Shown in pieces: positions 20,244 to 31,400 of a DNA stretch of 40,992 nt. A program made the position numbers and the translations under genes. The notes beneath the pieces were generated by a model, which saw nothing but the letters and a program-made list of their open reading frames with translations, was not told where the DNA came from and did no database searches. The stretch's first letter is position 1. The number at the start of each line of letters is the position of its first letter. The stretch lies in assembly GCA_002633005.1 (NCBI GenBank), contig NMRA01000513.1, positions 271,397 to 312,388 of the forward strand, given 5' to 3'. Origin of the DNA: Phoronis australis. Lineage: Eukaryota > Phoronida > Phoronidae.

Positions 20244-20309
20244 TTTGGCCGCCATTTTGTTTATGCTAACTAGATGGTCAAAAACGCAAAATTCGGCTTG
20301 GGAGCAGGA
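20244..20309 (-). repeat. Right long inverted repeat of the ~2-kb DNA element
   Basis: Read on the minus strand it gives cccaagccgaattttgcg, then tttttgaccat and cataaacaaaatggcggcc, matching the left arm at 18301-18366 in opposite orientation. The pair encloses 1.88 kb with a broken mobile-element ORF. Confidence 0.65.
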
Positions 20310-23300
20310 TTAGTTCAATTTGCCATACTTTGATTGTGTGAAAAATTCTTGTTCCCAACTTAAACTAAAAATGCTTCTAGAACCTTATACAAGGTTCTTT
20401 TCACGAAATGCGTCTAGACTATTGACGTATATGAAGATCGACCTCAGGATAGACGTACCATACACATCAAGAATGGCGACTGAATTTTCCTTTAACCACT
20501 TTTTGCGGTGTTCAAGACACCGCATAGGTCATTATGGACATAAATCCATCTACAAAGTTGTACCACATACGCTCTGTTAGAGAACGTCTTCGTATTGCAG
20601 CTTTGCTTATGGGATTTCTCTTTTTGTTCACCTTTATTAGAAACATGACGTGTGGCTTGGATACAATCCGGTACCTGCTGCCATGCAGACAGAGTGTATG
20701 CGGGACGTGCCGCCATGATGAGTGACTTCACAAACAGGTTTTTGGTGGAAGGTCACCTTTTCTGATGCATTTCCGTTGGAAAGTTCAACTGTTTTGGGGT
20801 TGCAGATCTACAAAACTCTTGTTGCAACCGTTTACAGGATTATAAAACTTTGCAGGAGCTGTAGGCCCTACAAAGACAATTTCCAATTGCTCGTATCTTT
20901 TGACAGAACATTTTAGCATTCATTACACAAGCAATGCGTCAAACAAGAGCCTTCAAAATGTAAATAAACGAGGCGCCGCAGAAAACCCAGTTCAAAATGA
21001 CCTTTCACCATTGCACCGTTGCATCTTATGCGCGCGCACTCATAAGGGGTAAGATTAACTCCATATTCTCCTTAGTGGAATGTCAGAAGAAATTAATGCT
21101 TTTCATCTCCTTGTCAATGGAAGACAAAATTGTTGTCTAACTATTGTAATTTTTTAATCATTTTGTTTAACACAGTTAACGCTAAACTTGTACTGTGTCA
21201 AAATGTCTAAGTGAGAGCGCAAAAAAGTTTAATAAAGTGCAAAATTTTCGATGCGGTCTGCTTTTTGACGCAAATGCCCTTCAATGAATGTGCTGCCATC
21301 TGTTAGCAGGATAAAATGCAGCGAGACTAATCTCATTGGCCGCCAACTATATTGTTTCATGGACTGTAGCGTCACCTAGCAAGTGCGTGCTTTGAGGAAG
21401 TTCGGCCGATTTTATTTTGTCAAAATCAAAATTGTGAAGTGGTATCTTATGTATAAAATTATATGTTGAGAAAATGAAATATGAGTGATATGTTGGAAAA
21501 GTAAACATATAGGCAAAAAATCGAGTAAATCAAGAAAAAATTATTGCAGCGGAGCTCATGTTAATTACAGAAAATACATCATAAACAGGGGTGACTAATT
21601 AGTGGTGACCAGGTGGAAGTAGGCGATTGGTGGGTGGTCAGGTACAGATCCTACAGGATTTTGCCCAGGGCGTCTGGGAAGTAATAAACCTAGGATAGGT
21701 CTGCTGAACGCAGCTGCGAAAATGCTACATTTAGTTCCACATAGGCTTAAGAACCAGGGGGATGGCGGGGGACTTATTTCTCTCTGTTAAAAATCTGGAG
21801 TCTATAGCACCATCTGACGTACAGTGCTGTGTATTGCTGAGTGTTTTTAATCATGCCATACATTATAGACTGCAGATTCGCAACTATGACGTTTTCTTCC
21901 GCAATATCCTAGAGGAGGAGCCACCCTCTAAACATAGCAAACTCCGCTTCAGGTTTGTATATTGTGATGGTAAATTCTTCCATGTATTTTACTGCCTAGT
22001 AAAAAGGAAAAAATCGGCATTGAAACGCTGTTCAAGGTCTTCCAATAGTAGAGTCCAGAAATTTTGAGCGTCACCGACGTGCAGTCGAGCTTAAAATGAA
22101 ACGCACCATGATCGAGTGTAAACCTGTTTTGAAGTGCGAGACTGGTTTTTGATTAAGCTCGCTGGTTATTCCTGGAGTATTAATATGAGCTTTGTTTAAG
22201 AAGGTAACAGGTTCAATTTATTTAATATATGTGAGTTGAGCAAAACATGATGGGCGGCTCACAATAGGGAGATTGGGGGTCTTTTTTCATTGCTCCGGCT
22301 CTCATGGTCTATGGATGGTGCACCACAGGGGGGCTATAGTCCCTCACTTTTTCAGTGGTTCACCGCCCACGCAAAATCCAGACGAAATGACCACGATTAG
22401 CAGATTAGTACTTGCCGGGAGTAAAGCGTATTATGTCTGCTAGCTGTCGCTACTGAATAATGACGTCACGGCTTATCCGTAAGATCTCAGATTTCCTCCA
22501 TTGAAAATATTCGGATTTGGCGGTCTATTTAGGCCTACTATCGTTTATGGATATACCAATGGTAAGTTATTCTTATATGTGGCTTTCTGTGTACCTTATC
22601 ATGTTTGCAACAGACGGGCATTTTTTCAGGTTTTGATTTACAAGTTCATTGTAGACCTCGTGGTAAAACAAATTACCGTTGATTTCAGATGGTTTGGTTG
22701 GCTGTGTCGGCGTGCAAAAGTCTATCGGTGTTGTGCATGCATTCTTCGACCCCACAATGGTAACTGCTTCAGTGAGAGTACCACTCAGTTGTGGAGAGTA
22801 TCCAAAATGCTAAATTCCCCAAACAATGAAAAATATTCTCACTTGGGGGAGGTTTTAAAAAGCCATCGACTTTATTATGTTGAACAGTAAACTCGATTAG
22901 CGATGACCTCACGCCTTTCACAAGTTCCTGCATGAGTCAAACGCCAGACATGTCTGTTGGTGATTACTAACTGGTTCAGATCAGGTTGATGGTAGTGCCT
23001 TAAGGTCATCTCAAATCTTTATTAGTGTCCTCTTTTCTAACTCGTGTATCAAAAACTAGCATTTGTCAACTATTAAAAGAACATATTTCCTGCAAGAAAC
23101 AAAGAGGGATTAAAATATATGTTTTATAATAACGTGTCATTGCTATTATTACGCTAACGACTTTTAAGTCAAAATTTCATTTCTAAGAAAGGTACATTGC
23201 AACCAAATTAACCCCTGGCCGATTTTAATGAAACGTTTTTAAATGAAAACTTTCACCAATTACCTCAAATCACTGTAAGGAATTTATATTAGTCTTTTAA

Positions 23301-24063
23301 TTCGCCTTCTATGACAAATTAACTAGCAAAAATAAGCAGTCATATTTGTCTTGACGCAAAAAAATGCCCTTTATACCGAACAGCGTTTTTGAGATTGATA
23401 GATAAATATTAAGTTTGCAAAGTTTCAGCGAAATCCACTAGCCGTTTTCAAGAACTCGTATTGCTAAGTTAAGTCGATTTGCCGAAGCCGAGAAAAAGAC
23501 CATTAAGTTTTGAGAAGTGAAAATCTCAAGGCCTTCGGTTGATTATTCGGTGAAAACTTGTTTTTGGTCAATGTATCCTATACGTGCCTTAACCTTGTTC
23601 GTTATTTCAACATCCACTTGCAATGTTAACTGAATTTGCAGTGCGTAATTAACTTAATTGTGTATATAAATCACAAGGCGGAGCCAGTTGTAAGTAGGCC
23701 AACAGTAGACTAAGGAAATCGAGTCGTGAACACGATATCGAAACAGGGAAATGTTAAAAGGCTGATCAAATTAATGAATTTTGGGGGAGGATTTGTGTTT
23801 ATTAACAACTTGTTCTGTTAGTGAGAAGTAGGTCACAGAGGAGGTTCAGCGAATCGGACCTGGTGCATTCGTTATCACCGGTCATACATAATTGCATGCA
23901 GACGCACTTCGGTGGTATCTTTTTGTGCTATGTACACGTCGTTGACTAGATATTATGGCAGCTCGGTGAATGAAAGGACTGAGGATATATATGGAACTGC
24001 TTCATACCAGTCTCCGGGAGATTCGAATTGAGTGACCTCAACAAATTTCTACTCTATTGAAAG
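20310..24063. other. Non-coding stretch
   Basis: No recognised gene in 3.7 kb. ORFs at 21762-22067 (101 codons) and 22501-22890 (129 codons, Cys-rich and hydrophobic) are unfamiliar. A TATATAAA at 23663-23670 (plus) could be a promoter, but no exon follows that I can defend. Confidence 0.45.
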
Positions 24064-24173
24064 GGCAACAGTCTGATATAACTTGCCCGTATTTTGAGAA
24101 CCAGTTTATGGCAGTCCGTGGAGACTAAAAAACTGGTTCTCAAAATTCGGGCACGTTATATCAGACCATTGCC
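24064..24173. repeat. Long hairpin: 44-bp stem, 22-nt loop
   Basis: The left arm 24064-24107 and the right arm 24130-24173 are reverse complements with four mismatches. The core is gtctgatataac and attttgagaaccagttt. A transcript from either strand would fold into a 110-nt stem-loop. This may be a MITE remnant or a hairpin RNA precursor; the sequence alone does not decide. Confidence 0.75.
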
Positions 24174-24367
24174 GTTGAAAGTGGCTACAGGGTGTATATT
24201 CGCCATTTGTGATTCCCGAGAGTGAAGATAAGGTGTTTTGCTAGCTCTATGTGAAATTTTCTAAAAACGGTCAATTTTCGTGAATAAAGTTTTTTGTGCT
24301 CTATCGCGTGTCAATAATTTCCGTATTCAGGGTGTTCCATGGAAACAGAAAACCCAGATGTAAAGCA

Positions 24368-25187
24368 GATATCCCGGAGTCAAAAATGTTCCTGCAGCTT
24401 CAAATCATTTAACCAACCTAAAAACTCGAACTTTGACCTTTAAAACAGGAACCCCGGGGATCCGACAGAACACTCGGGGACCGAAACACCACTCTAGCAC
24501 TTTCTGTCAAACATTGTTTGATGAAAAATATGCAACCATCTGCCTACTTTAAATAGTTGTGTATCTAAATAGTTGTGTATCTTAGAATTTAACACAACTT
24601 AAACGGATTTGTATTCTATGTTATTCTGCTGCTGTGGTGCGATCTTTTGCGTCGGCTTTTGGCACCATGGAATTTTGCTTCACCTAGTGGCCATTTTCCA
24701 CAAATCGTAAGTCAACTGTTTTTCTTCCAATAGGTTGCGTACATGTCACAGCAAATTAATCAAAAAGGCACTCATAAGTCGAAATAATATTTTTGTTTTT
24801 TATTTTTAAAATATTTTGGAGAAACTATACTTTAATATAAAATTAATTAATTATTCACCAAGATAACAGCGTGTTGAGAGTATAGATTATGTTGATATCT
24901 TCCCACAGACAAGTTGCACGAAATTTACCGATAAAGTCAATTTGTGCAAGTTCCGTTTTATTACCGACAATTTTTAACAAGTGAGGAAAATAAATGGAAA
25001 GTACTCGAAGACGCTTTAACACAAAGTTTGAGGCTACTGAACACGGTCTGAGAAAATTTGAAAAATTGTCCGGGGTTTAATTCCGGTCCGATCCCAGGGG
25101 TTCCTGTTTTAAAGGTCAACGTTCGTGTTCTTCGAGCTGGTTAGGGGTTTTGACCATGCGGGAGTCTGTTTCCGACTCCGGGATATC
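24368..25187. mobile_element. Element with ~100-bp inverted terminal repeats
   Basis: The left arm 24368-24466 starts gatatcccggagtc and contains ttgacctttaaaacagga followed by acccc. The right arm (25085-25187) reads the same on the minus strand, including gatatcccggagtc at its outer end and ttgacctttaaaacagga. Between the arms lie ~620 bases of AT-rich DNA without a coding frame, so it looks non-autonomous. Confidence 0.55.
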
Positions 25188-25740
25188 AGTTCAGTGTTCA
25201 CGACGGGCTTCACCGTCTTTTGTCGTTCAGATCGAGAACCGTCAGGGAGGGGTCGAAATGTGACATCCCCCATCCATAGATATTTATCCTGCTTATCCCA
25301 CTTCCTTGAATCGGCATTTCAGCTCACTGCACAGAAGTAATACTCCCTCGCATGACTTAAATATGATAGAAAATATAAATTATTCAGACGACAGATGTTA
25401 ACACATGAATGTCCAAAGCGAGGCTGCTGACCTGTTTGACGTATCTGCCATACCTCACGGTCTGGGAGAGCGATCAATGCAGAAGGCGGGAATAGGACCG
25501 TCCCGGATTACACGGCGTTAGAACTCTCTTTTGTTTTCGAAGATACGAAATCGCGTGACCTCATTTTGGAAATTAGGCACATTTTCGTGTCCCTCACTAG
25601 TGTCGGGAAGGCAAAGAATTTCACATCACGCATCCACGGGTATTTGTTCAGTATCAAACTTTTCCATGTCGGATTTGCAGCCCACAGCACTTGACAGCAG
25701 TAATACTTTACCATTGGAAGGACGAATAGAGTAATGCAAC
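25188..25740 (-). pseudogene. Two decayed THAP-like domain copies in tandem (period ~360 bp)
   Basis: Minus strand 25714-25508 encodes KYYCCQVLWAANPT, then KYPWMRDVKFFAFP and a basic tail, resembling the first half of a THAP zinc-binding domain (Cys-Cys start, Asn-Pro, F-x-F-P). Copy 2 at 25345-25190 has LWMGDVTFRPLP in the equivalent place. DNA landmarks repeat 360 bases apart (catccatag at 25271 and catccacgg at 25631; cag-agtaatac at 25333 and 25693). Both are eroded and no second-half CxxH exon is seen nearby. The assignment is tentative. Confidence 0.35.
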
Positions 25741-26179
25741 CGAGAAAATTTGTGAAGAATCAGACCAACAATTAAATTCTGTGAATCCAACTTCACAAAA
25801 ACGAGGCAGCAAATGTGCCTGGCGGATGTTTACGGCATTGTGGGAAAATACATCCATCTTTTATTACATGATACAACAGTTGTTTTACCCAATTTCACTG
25901 ATCTCAGTTTGGAAATCGACTAATTCTTAATATATGAACTCACCAATTGAATGTCTTTCTGAAACGAGGTATTGTTTTCAGTCCAAAAGGGAAATTCGTA
26001 CACCAGATTAGCTGGTCAAAAACACATTTCCGATGTGATATAATTTTAACAAGATCTGTAGTGTGCTTCTGGTCAATTTTCTGTCTAAAATCATCTGAGG
26101 AAGACAGTCGCAACATTCACTGGTGCACGTTGATGATCAAGAATCGTGATGTTACACGTCTTTTGTTTTACAATACCCA
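25741..26179. other. Non-coding stretch
   Basis: No gene or clear repeat recognised. Confidence 0.45.
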
Positions 26180-26430
26180 GCCTTGAAAATGGAGGTGCTC
26201 GAATTTCTGTTGTTGTGGACCTTTTTCTGACAAAAAGTTGGGAGGACTAAAAAAATAAAAAAACGGGTGCCACCCTTCAGAACTGTTACCTGTGCGTCTG
26301 CGTCTTTTTAGTGGACTTTTGTCTCGTTTTCTCGGACTTTTTTGTTTCTCCGAGGCGGACCTTTTTGCCCACTTCGTCAAATGGGGGGCTCGTTCGAGCC
26401 CCCCGACCCTCCCCCCGTGGGTGCTCATGG
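26180..26430 (-). repeat. Dispersed repeat, copy A (minus orientation)
   Basis: On the minus strand it reads gaagtgggcaaaaaggtccg, cctcggagaaacaaaaaagt and gaaaacgagacaaaagtcca. The same phrases occur in plus orientation at 29745-29945. At the head is a perfect GGGGGGCTCG/CGAGCCCCCC palindrome (26384-26405). No coding frame. Confidence 0.65.
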
Positions 26431-26916
26431 AATAAGAAATGTAACGGGTTCAAGCATGTGGAACCCAAATAGCCAGCTACCTATTGCATAGTTGACTGCG
26501 GGAGCTGTAAACTAGGAATTACTCTTCACAGCAATGCTCGTTCAGTCCACTAAAATTCAATAAACGACCTTTCGGGCATTGGAATGTCATCCTGCATAAA
26601 TTTTGATAAGTGAATTATAGCATTTTACTCCGTGATTAAGATGAAGCACAGTGCTACTAATAGCTAGACAGGTCTTACACTGTCGGTCCAGCGCTTCTGG
26701 CTATATACAAGCATTTTTGCCATAGGACTGGACCTATAGCGACACAGGAAGTGAGATTCGTCTTCATGTGAACGGTTATAAAATTTTCAATCCCTGAAAC
26801 TCGAGCATGAGAAACTTTTATATGATTAGCACCGTTCCATGTATGTTTACATACCTATCTATGATCATAAATAAGAGTTTTAAATACAGTGCGAATATAC
26901 ATTGATATGAAATGAG

Positions 26917-27015
26917 AATGTATGTATGAATGTACGTATGCATGTGCGTCGTATGTATCAATGAACATATGTGTATATGTATGGTATATGCGTGTATGTG
27001 TGCATGTGTGTATGT
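26917..27015. repeat. Imperfect TATG/TGTA microsatellite
   Basis: About 100 bases of alternating purine-pyrimidine tatg, tgta and catg units. Confidence 0.7.
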
Positions 27016-27400
27016 AACCTGTTTATGCTGCCTCAAATACAGATTTTTACGAGTGTTTACGGATCGCGAAATCGTAAGCAATGGCAAGCATCTGTAAAAA
27101 CTCGTCACAAAACGCAACAGCTCGCACACACTCGCACTGAGTCGTAAAAGGATGAGAAAAGCTTCTGACATGTCAAGAGTCCTCTAGCGATCGTTCAAGG
27201 ATGGGATTGTCCGTAAATAACACGATATGGATTGCAAACCGCTCTCAACAACACGTAACCATTAGAAAACTGTTCGTAACAATTCGCAAATAGCTCGCAG
27301 CAATTGTATTTTATGATATCTATATGTACTTGCACACTCGCGCCATTTTTTAAAGACCTGAATCGAAAACGAGGCTCGACGTCCCAGCTCGTCTGCGAGC

Positions 27401-27550
27401 GTGGTGTTTTGCTGTATGTTACTGTGTGACAACTCGACCAAAAGGAAGGAAAGGAAGGGCCCTGTTTCTTTTTATACGCTTCCCAGCGATGCTGAACTGA
27501 GTAAGGAATGGATTTGTGCTATTAGAAGACATCCTGGACGCAAATTTAAT
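27401..27550 (+). pseudogene. THAP-domain pseudogene, first exon
   Basis: Encodes VVFCCMLLCDNST, then FYTLP and KEWICAIRRHPGRKFN: the C-x3-C, phenylalanine/proline and tryptophan landmarks of the first half of a THAP DNA-binding zinc domain. The exon stops at a good donor, AAT|GTAAGA. No in-frame ATG precedes the first Cys pair (the frame is open back to a TGA near 27359), so either an upstream exon supplied the start or the start is lost. The matching second exon is at 28342. THAP domains occur in host regulators and in P-element and other transposases. Confidence 0.6.
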
Positions 27551-28341
27551 GTAAGAACTTGTAATTAAAGTATCGCACACTCTGGCTAATTTATGTCTGA
27601 AGTCGACTCCATTTGTCGGCGACCTGGCTCAGTTGCTTTGGCGAACACAACGTAAAAATGAATTGCAACTAGCAGCCCAGACAATTATACATTTCATCTC
27701 TTTGTCTTAGTGTTTCCTATTATGGCCATTTCCGATCCCAAATCGCATTTTATTCCGACATTTTTACGACTACATTTGCCAATCACAACGACGTGTTGCT
27801 CGCACGTCTTACAGTTACGGTTCTCATTTGCACCGTATGTGTGTGCGTTTGTGGTCGCTCGCCAACGAAGTCACCACCGGTGAAGGCTAGCAGGATTCGT
27901 CACTGAAATATCAGTCAGTCGTCCAATCTGGCGAACCCTTCCCTGAATTGTGTAGTTAAAATGCCATGTGGCCGTCGTAATCAGGTGACAACTGTACATT
28001 TTTATATGTCAATTAATTGTATGTCAGTGACTCGGTGAGCTGTATAGTGCAGGGGGTTAGGCGTAAATGTTAAATCAAAATCCAAAACGGCCAGAAAAAA
28101 TTCTTATGCGCGCCTAGCAACCAGGCTACTCGACATTAGTGTGCTACATTGTTTAGTAAATGTGCTAAAACGTTAACAATCTGAATAAATCGTAATCACT
28201 GTCGTCGAAAATGGGAAGGGTTCCGCATGGGGACCTAGTCGTATAACTATTTTGCAGCAAATATTATCATTGGATTTCACTGTCATCTGTCGGTGTATAA
28301 TATTATATTTTATTTAACCTTGTGTTCTGTTTATTTTTCAG

Positions 28342-28500
28342 TTGAATAAAAGAACTTCTTTGTGTTCCGTCCATTTCGTGAAAGAAGACTAAGTGTTTAA
28401 GGGCTACACAAGTGTCAGACGTTCATGTACTAAACCATCCGCTGTGCCAAGTTTGTTCCCTGGAAGGTGCACAAAACTCGTAAACCTCCATGAAATACAC
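28342..28500 (+). pseudogene. THAP-domain pseudogene, second exon with nonsense codon
   Basis: After acceptor tttatttttcag the frame, joined in phase 0 to the exon ending at 27550, gives LNKRTSLCSVHFVKED, i.e. the Cys-x2-His zinc ligands. A TAA at 28390-28392 interrupts it, then the same frame continues GYTSVRR...KPSAVPSLFP, the family's AVPS(I/L)F signature. A single substitution therefore kills an otherwise complete domain, unless the TAA is a sequence error. What followed the THAP domain is unclear. Confidence 0.6.
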
Positions 28501-28713
28501 GTAAGCGGAGGCTATATCCCCCCACCCCCTATGGTACGTCGCCCACGGACCCACGCCCCAGATGTTGTACCTCTATGCTTGAGAGTGAGTTGTGAGCACG
28601 CAATCAGAGTAGTGAACTGTCAGACTTCTGGTTTTGGAATTGGGGAAATTCGAAATCGTGAATTTTCGCTGGTAGCGAACTTTCGGAGTCGTAGTAAGCC
28701 TTCGGAGCAGTGA

Positions 28714-29740
28714 ACCTTCTGCACACATGTAAATGTAGTAACATGTAACCTTGGAAATCTCTCCATCAAGTTTGTTGCTCGCATGAAGTCTGCGGAACTA
28801 TGCACCATAGACACTGATTGACAAGAGAAGAATGACTTTCTTCATCTATCAAATTTGAAGTCTAGGCCTTCTTTTCCCTAATGAAGTGAAAATGCTTGAC
28901 GGAGTTTTGTCAGTGCAAAAAACACACTATGGTAGTTGAATGTCTGGTTTTTGAGCACTGCGGAAGGCTGCTTATAGTAAATTTACAGTCTGCGTGTACT
29001 GAATTTGAAAGAACGGGAACGCACACACGTGTACACGCATCCATGTCACAATCCACAATCAAAGTGGACACTGGATGACAACATATTTGCATATTTGAGG
29101 ATCACTTTCAATTCCAAATTTGAAAATGCCTACACTTTACCGTACTCAGCTACCAATTGAACCAAAATAGCAGACTAACAAATCTCAAATTACGGCTGTT
29201 TTATTCCTTGGCCGATTTTAAGGCATTCACATCGCACTACATTTTGGAAGGTCTCTCGTTGCTATGTAACTTTCATGTACTTAGGTCATAGGGCTGGACA
29301 TCTATGCCTACAGTATGCGCGCACCCAGGGAGGGGCTCGGGGTAGGCAACACGTAGCCTTTCGGTTGGCAAAGGCTAACACGAGACTGAGCGAACCGCGT
29401 GACGCTGTCGCAACACTTGCAAAATAATATGGGAAGATATCAGGTCAAATTTGTAAGATTTGTGTCCCCTGGACTTTTTATTCGCCAACATGCGTGATTT
29501 CACGTAACTTCCTACAAATGCCACCCGGTAAGAGAAATTCGAGCAAACCGCGACAGATTTTCATCGATTTGTTCAAACTATCTTGACTTAATCGTCTCCA
29601 GACTTATGGCATGTGTTAATTATAACTCCATGTGCATATATGCATGTTTCGTTTGACTTTATTTCCTGTAACTTTTCGTAACATTTGTGGAGATGTGCCC
29701 CTTTATGCCTGCGGCATCCAGGGCGATGTGATTGCTTACG
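28714..29740. other. Non-coding stretch
   Basis: No gene recognised. Opposed 60-codon ORFs at 28896-29092 look like chance frames. Confidence 0.4.
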
Positions 29741-29744
29741 CTCG

Positions 29745-29945
29745 GGAGAGCCCCCATCAGAAGAAGTGGGCAAAAATGTCCGCCTCAGAGAAACAAAAAG
29801 TCTGAGAAAACGAGACAAAAGTCCACAGGAATTCGGCGCAAACGCATAATTCATAGGTCTGAAAGTAGTGCCCCGTTTTTTTTTTCGGTAAAAAGTCCAC
29901 ATACTGAGAAATTTGAGCCCCCCCCCCTATATTTTAGGCTGGGTG
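29745..29945 (+). repeat. Dispersed repeat, copy B (plus orientation)
   Basis: Reads gaagtgggcaaaaatgtccg, cctcagagaaacaaaaagtc and gaaaacgagacaaaagtcca, matching copy A (26180-26430) in inverted orientation, then a similar tail ending aggctgggtg. The two copies face away from each other around the THAP pseudogene. A third related G/C-rich head may lie at 30258-30310. Confidence 0.65.
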
Positions 29946-30257
29946 CGCGCATGTACAGGTATAGACATTCACTTTTGGATTCACTTGTTTCCCTTTGTTG
30001 TTTCCACCGCGCACGTTCAATGCTGACCAAGCCTCTTTTTATCGTCTGCATGATCCCCTGTTACCTAAACAAACACCACTCGGGCGAAGTTGGCCGGTAC
30101 GGCCCGATGCCAATCAGAAGCAATTCCAAATTATTAATAACTTAGTTATCATTGTAGTTAGTAGTACCAGTAGCTGCTACATTTTTGTTGTTGTTCATCT
30201 AGTATATCCTTATATAAAATATCTCTAACGCACATGCTGAGACTGAACCTTTTCCGC

Positions 30258-30277
30258 GGAGGTTCGATCGAACCTCC
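30258..30277. repeat. Perfect 20-bp palindrome
   Basis: GGAGGTTCGATCGAACCTCC is a perfect palindrome, followed by a C-rich run (acccctccccccgggc) like the one next to the palindrome at 26384. It is probably the head of the same repeat family. Confidence 0.6.
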
Positions 30278-30649
30278 CAAACACCCCTCCCCCCGGGCTA
30301 CGGGCCTGATGAAGGTGTTTCTGTGGAGAGGTATGCCAAGAATTCGTAGTGGATGTCCACCCAGTACGATTCATCATAAATCCCACAGCTCCCTAGCCCT
30401 AAAAGGCGCGTCTTTGATCCTGACAAAACACCATCTTGGGGTCTGCTGGAAGTAAAGTGCAGCACGAAAAATAGTTTGGATGAATTGGCTTATCTGCTCC
30501 AGAATGATGATGGATACAGTTTAAAAGAAACCCACATGGACTATGATCAAGTGATGGTCCATCTGGGCACTGAAGACGGAGTCAAATCTCACACACACGT
30601 CTGTACTACAGTAGCAAGCTGAAGGACCTACTTAGTGTACTGCTTCAGC

Positions 30650-31400
30650 AATTCTTGAAAATCTGTTAGCAAACAGCAAACACCACATCTGATTCACTGA
30701 ACCAGTCAAGGACAGTGGTACTACCGAACTGAAAATATTAAACATTTGACTCGGTTAATTGCCCGTTCAACATCATTGCACACGGAGTCTGGCAATCTGA
30801 TTTCCTGGGTTTCAGTGACTTCGTGTTTCTCAAACTCATCGACTTGCAATAACAAAGAGGGGAATGACCCCCTCTCAGCCAGTAAGTCATCAATGGCAAA
30901 CCCTTTGTCGACCATAACCTCATCCCCTGCCTCAACGGGTCCAGAATGCCAGAGACCTGACAAATGGCCTTATCTCAGACGGACTAGCCAGTGAACAGCT
31001 TTGACACAAATTTTCCCGGGGCCAGACGGGGCCACAGCAACTAAACATTTTCAGTGGTGTATTTCTGCCTTTGTAGTGCGAATAAAATTCAGAATTTAGC
31101 ACCATACTTGACGGTTTTTGGACCCACATTTCTGTACAGTCCAAGATCACTCGCAGTTTGGATACTTATCCAAGAACGCAGCAGGCATGTATTTCTTAAC
31201 CTTTTTCCTACTTGGCCAAATAGAAACCGAGCCAAAAACACTGTAAAGGTAATTCACCCAAGTAAGAACAATTCTGCATAATAGCTGATTCGTGAACGTT
31301 GTATATGTCTGCTAGTTCTCGCTCTTTAGTACCAACTCTCGGGCGAAGCACAGTGTAATGTTAATGAAGTCTGCATGGTCAACCAGTGTAATCTTTGAAA
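30650..31400 (-). pseudogene. Decayed DDE transposase (DDE_Tnp_4; PIF/Harbinger or ISL2EU type)
   Basis: Read 5' to 3' on the minus strand through several frames: ELADIYNVHES (helix-turn-helix-like), TWVNYLYSVFG and IWPSRKKVKKYMP, ILDCTE (31150-31130; the first catalytic Asp, DCTE), YSHYKGRNTPLK, FVSKLFTG, GDEVMVDKGFAIDDLL (second Asp region), DVERAINRVK (final Glu, in the VERxI motif), VPLSLTGSVN. The order and motifs match the DDE_Tnp_4 family. At least four frameshifts and internal stops make it dead. No terminal inverted repeats were identified. Confidence 0.7.

Noticed and set aside
22501-22890. 129-codon Cys-rich plus ORF
   Set aside because: No recognisable domain, AT-rich surroundings and no splice or promoter context.
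23663-23700. TATATAAA with a possible start site on the plus strand
   Set aside because: No exon, donor or ORF follows that could belong to it.
26917-27330. CRISPR-like recurrence of tcgcaa/tcgtaa and tatg units
   Set aside because: Irregular spacing and units; simple-sequence DNA in a eukaryotic genome.
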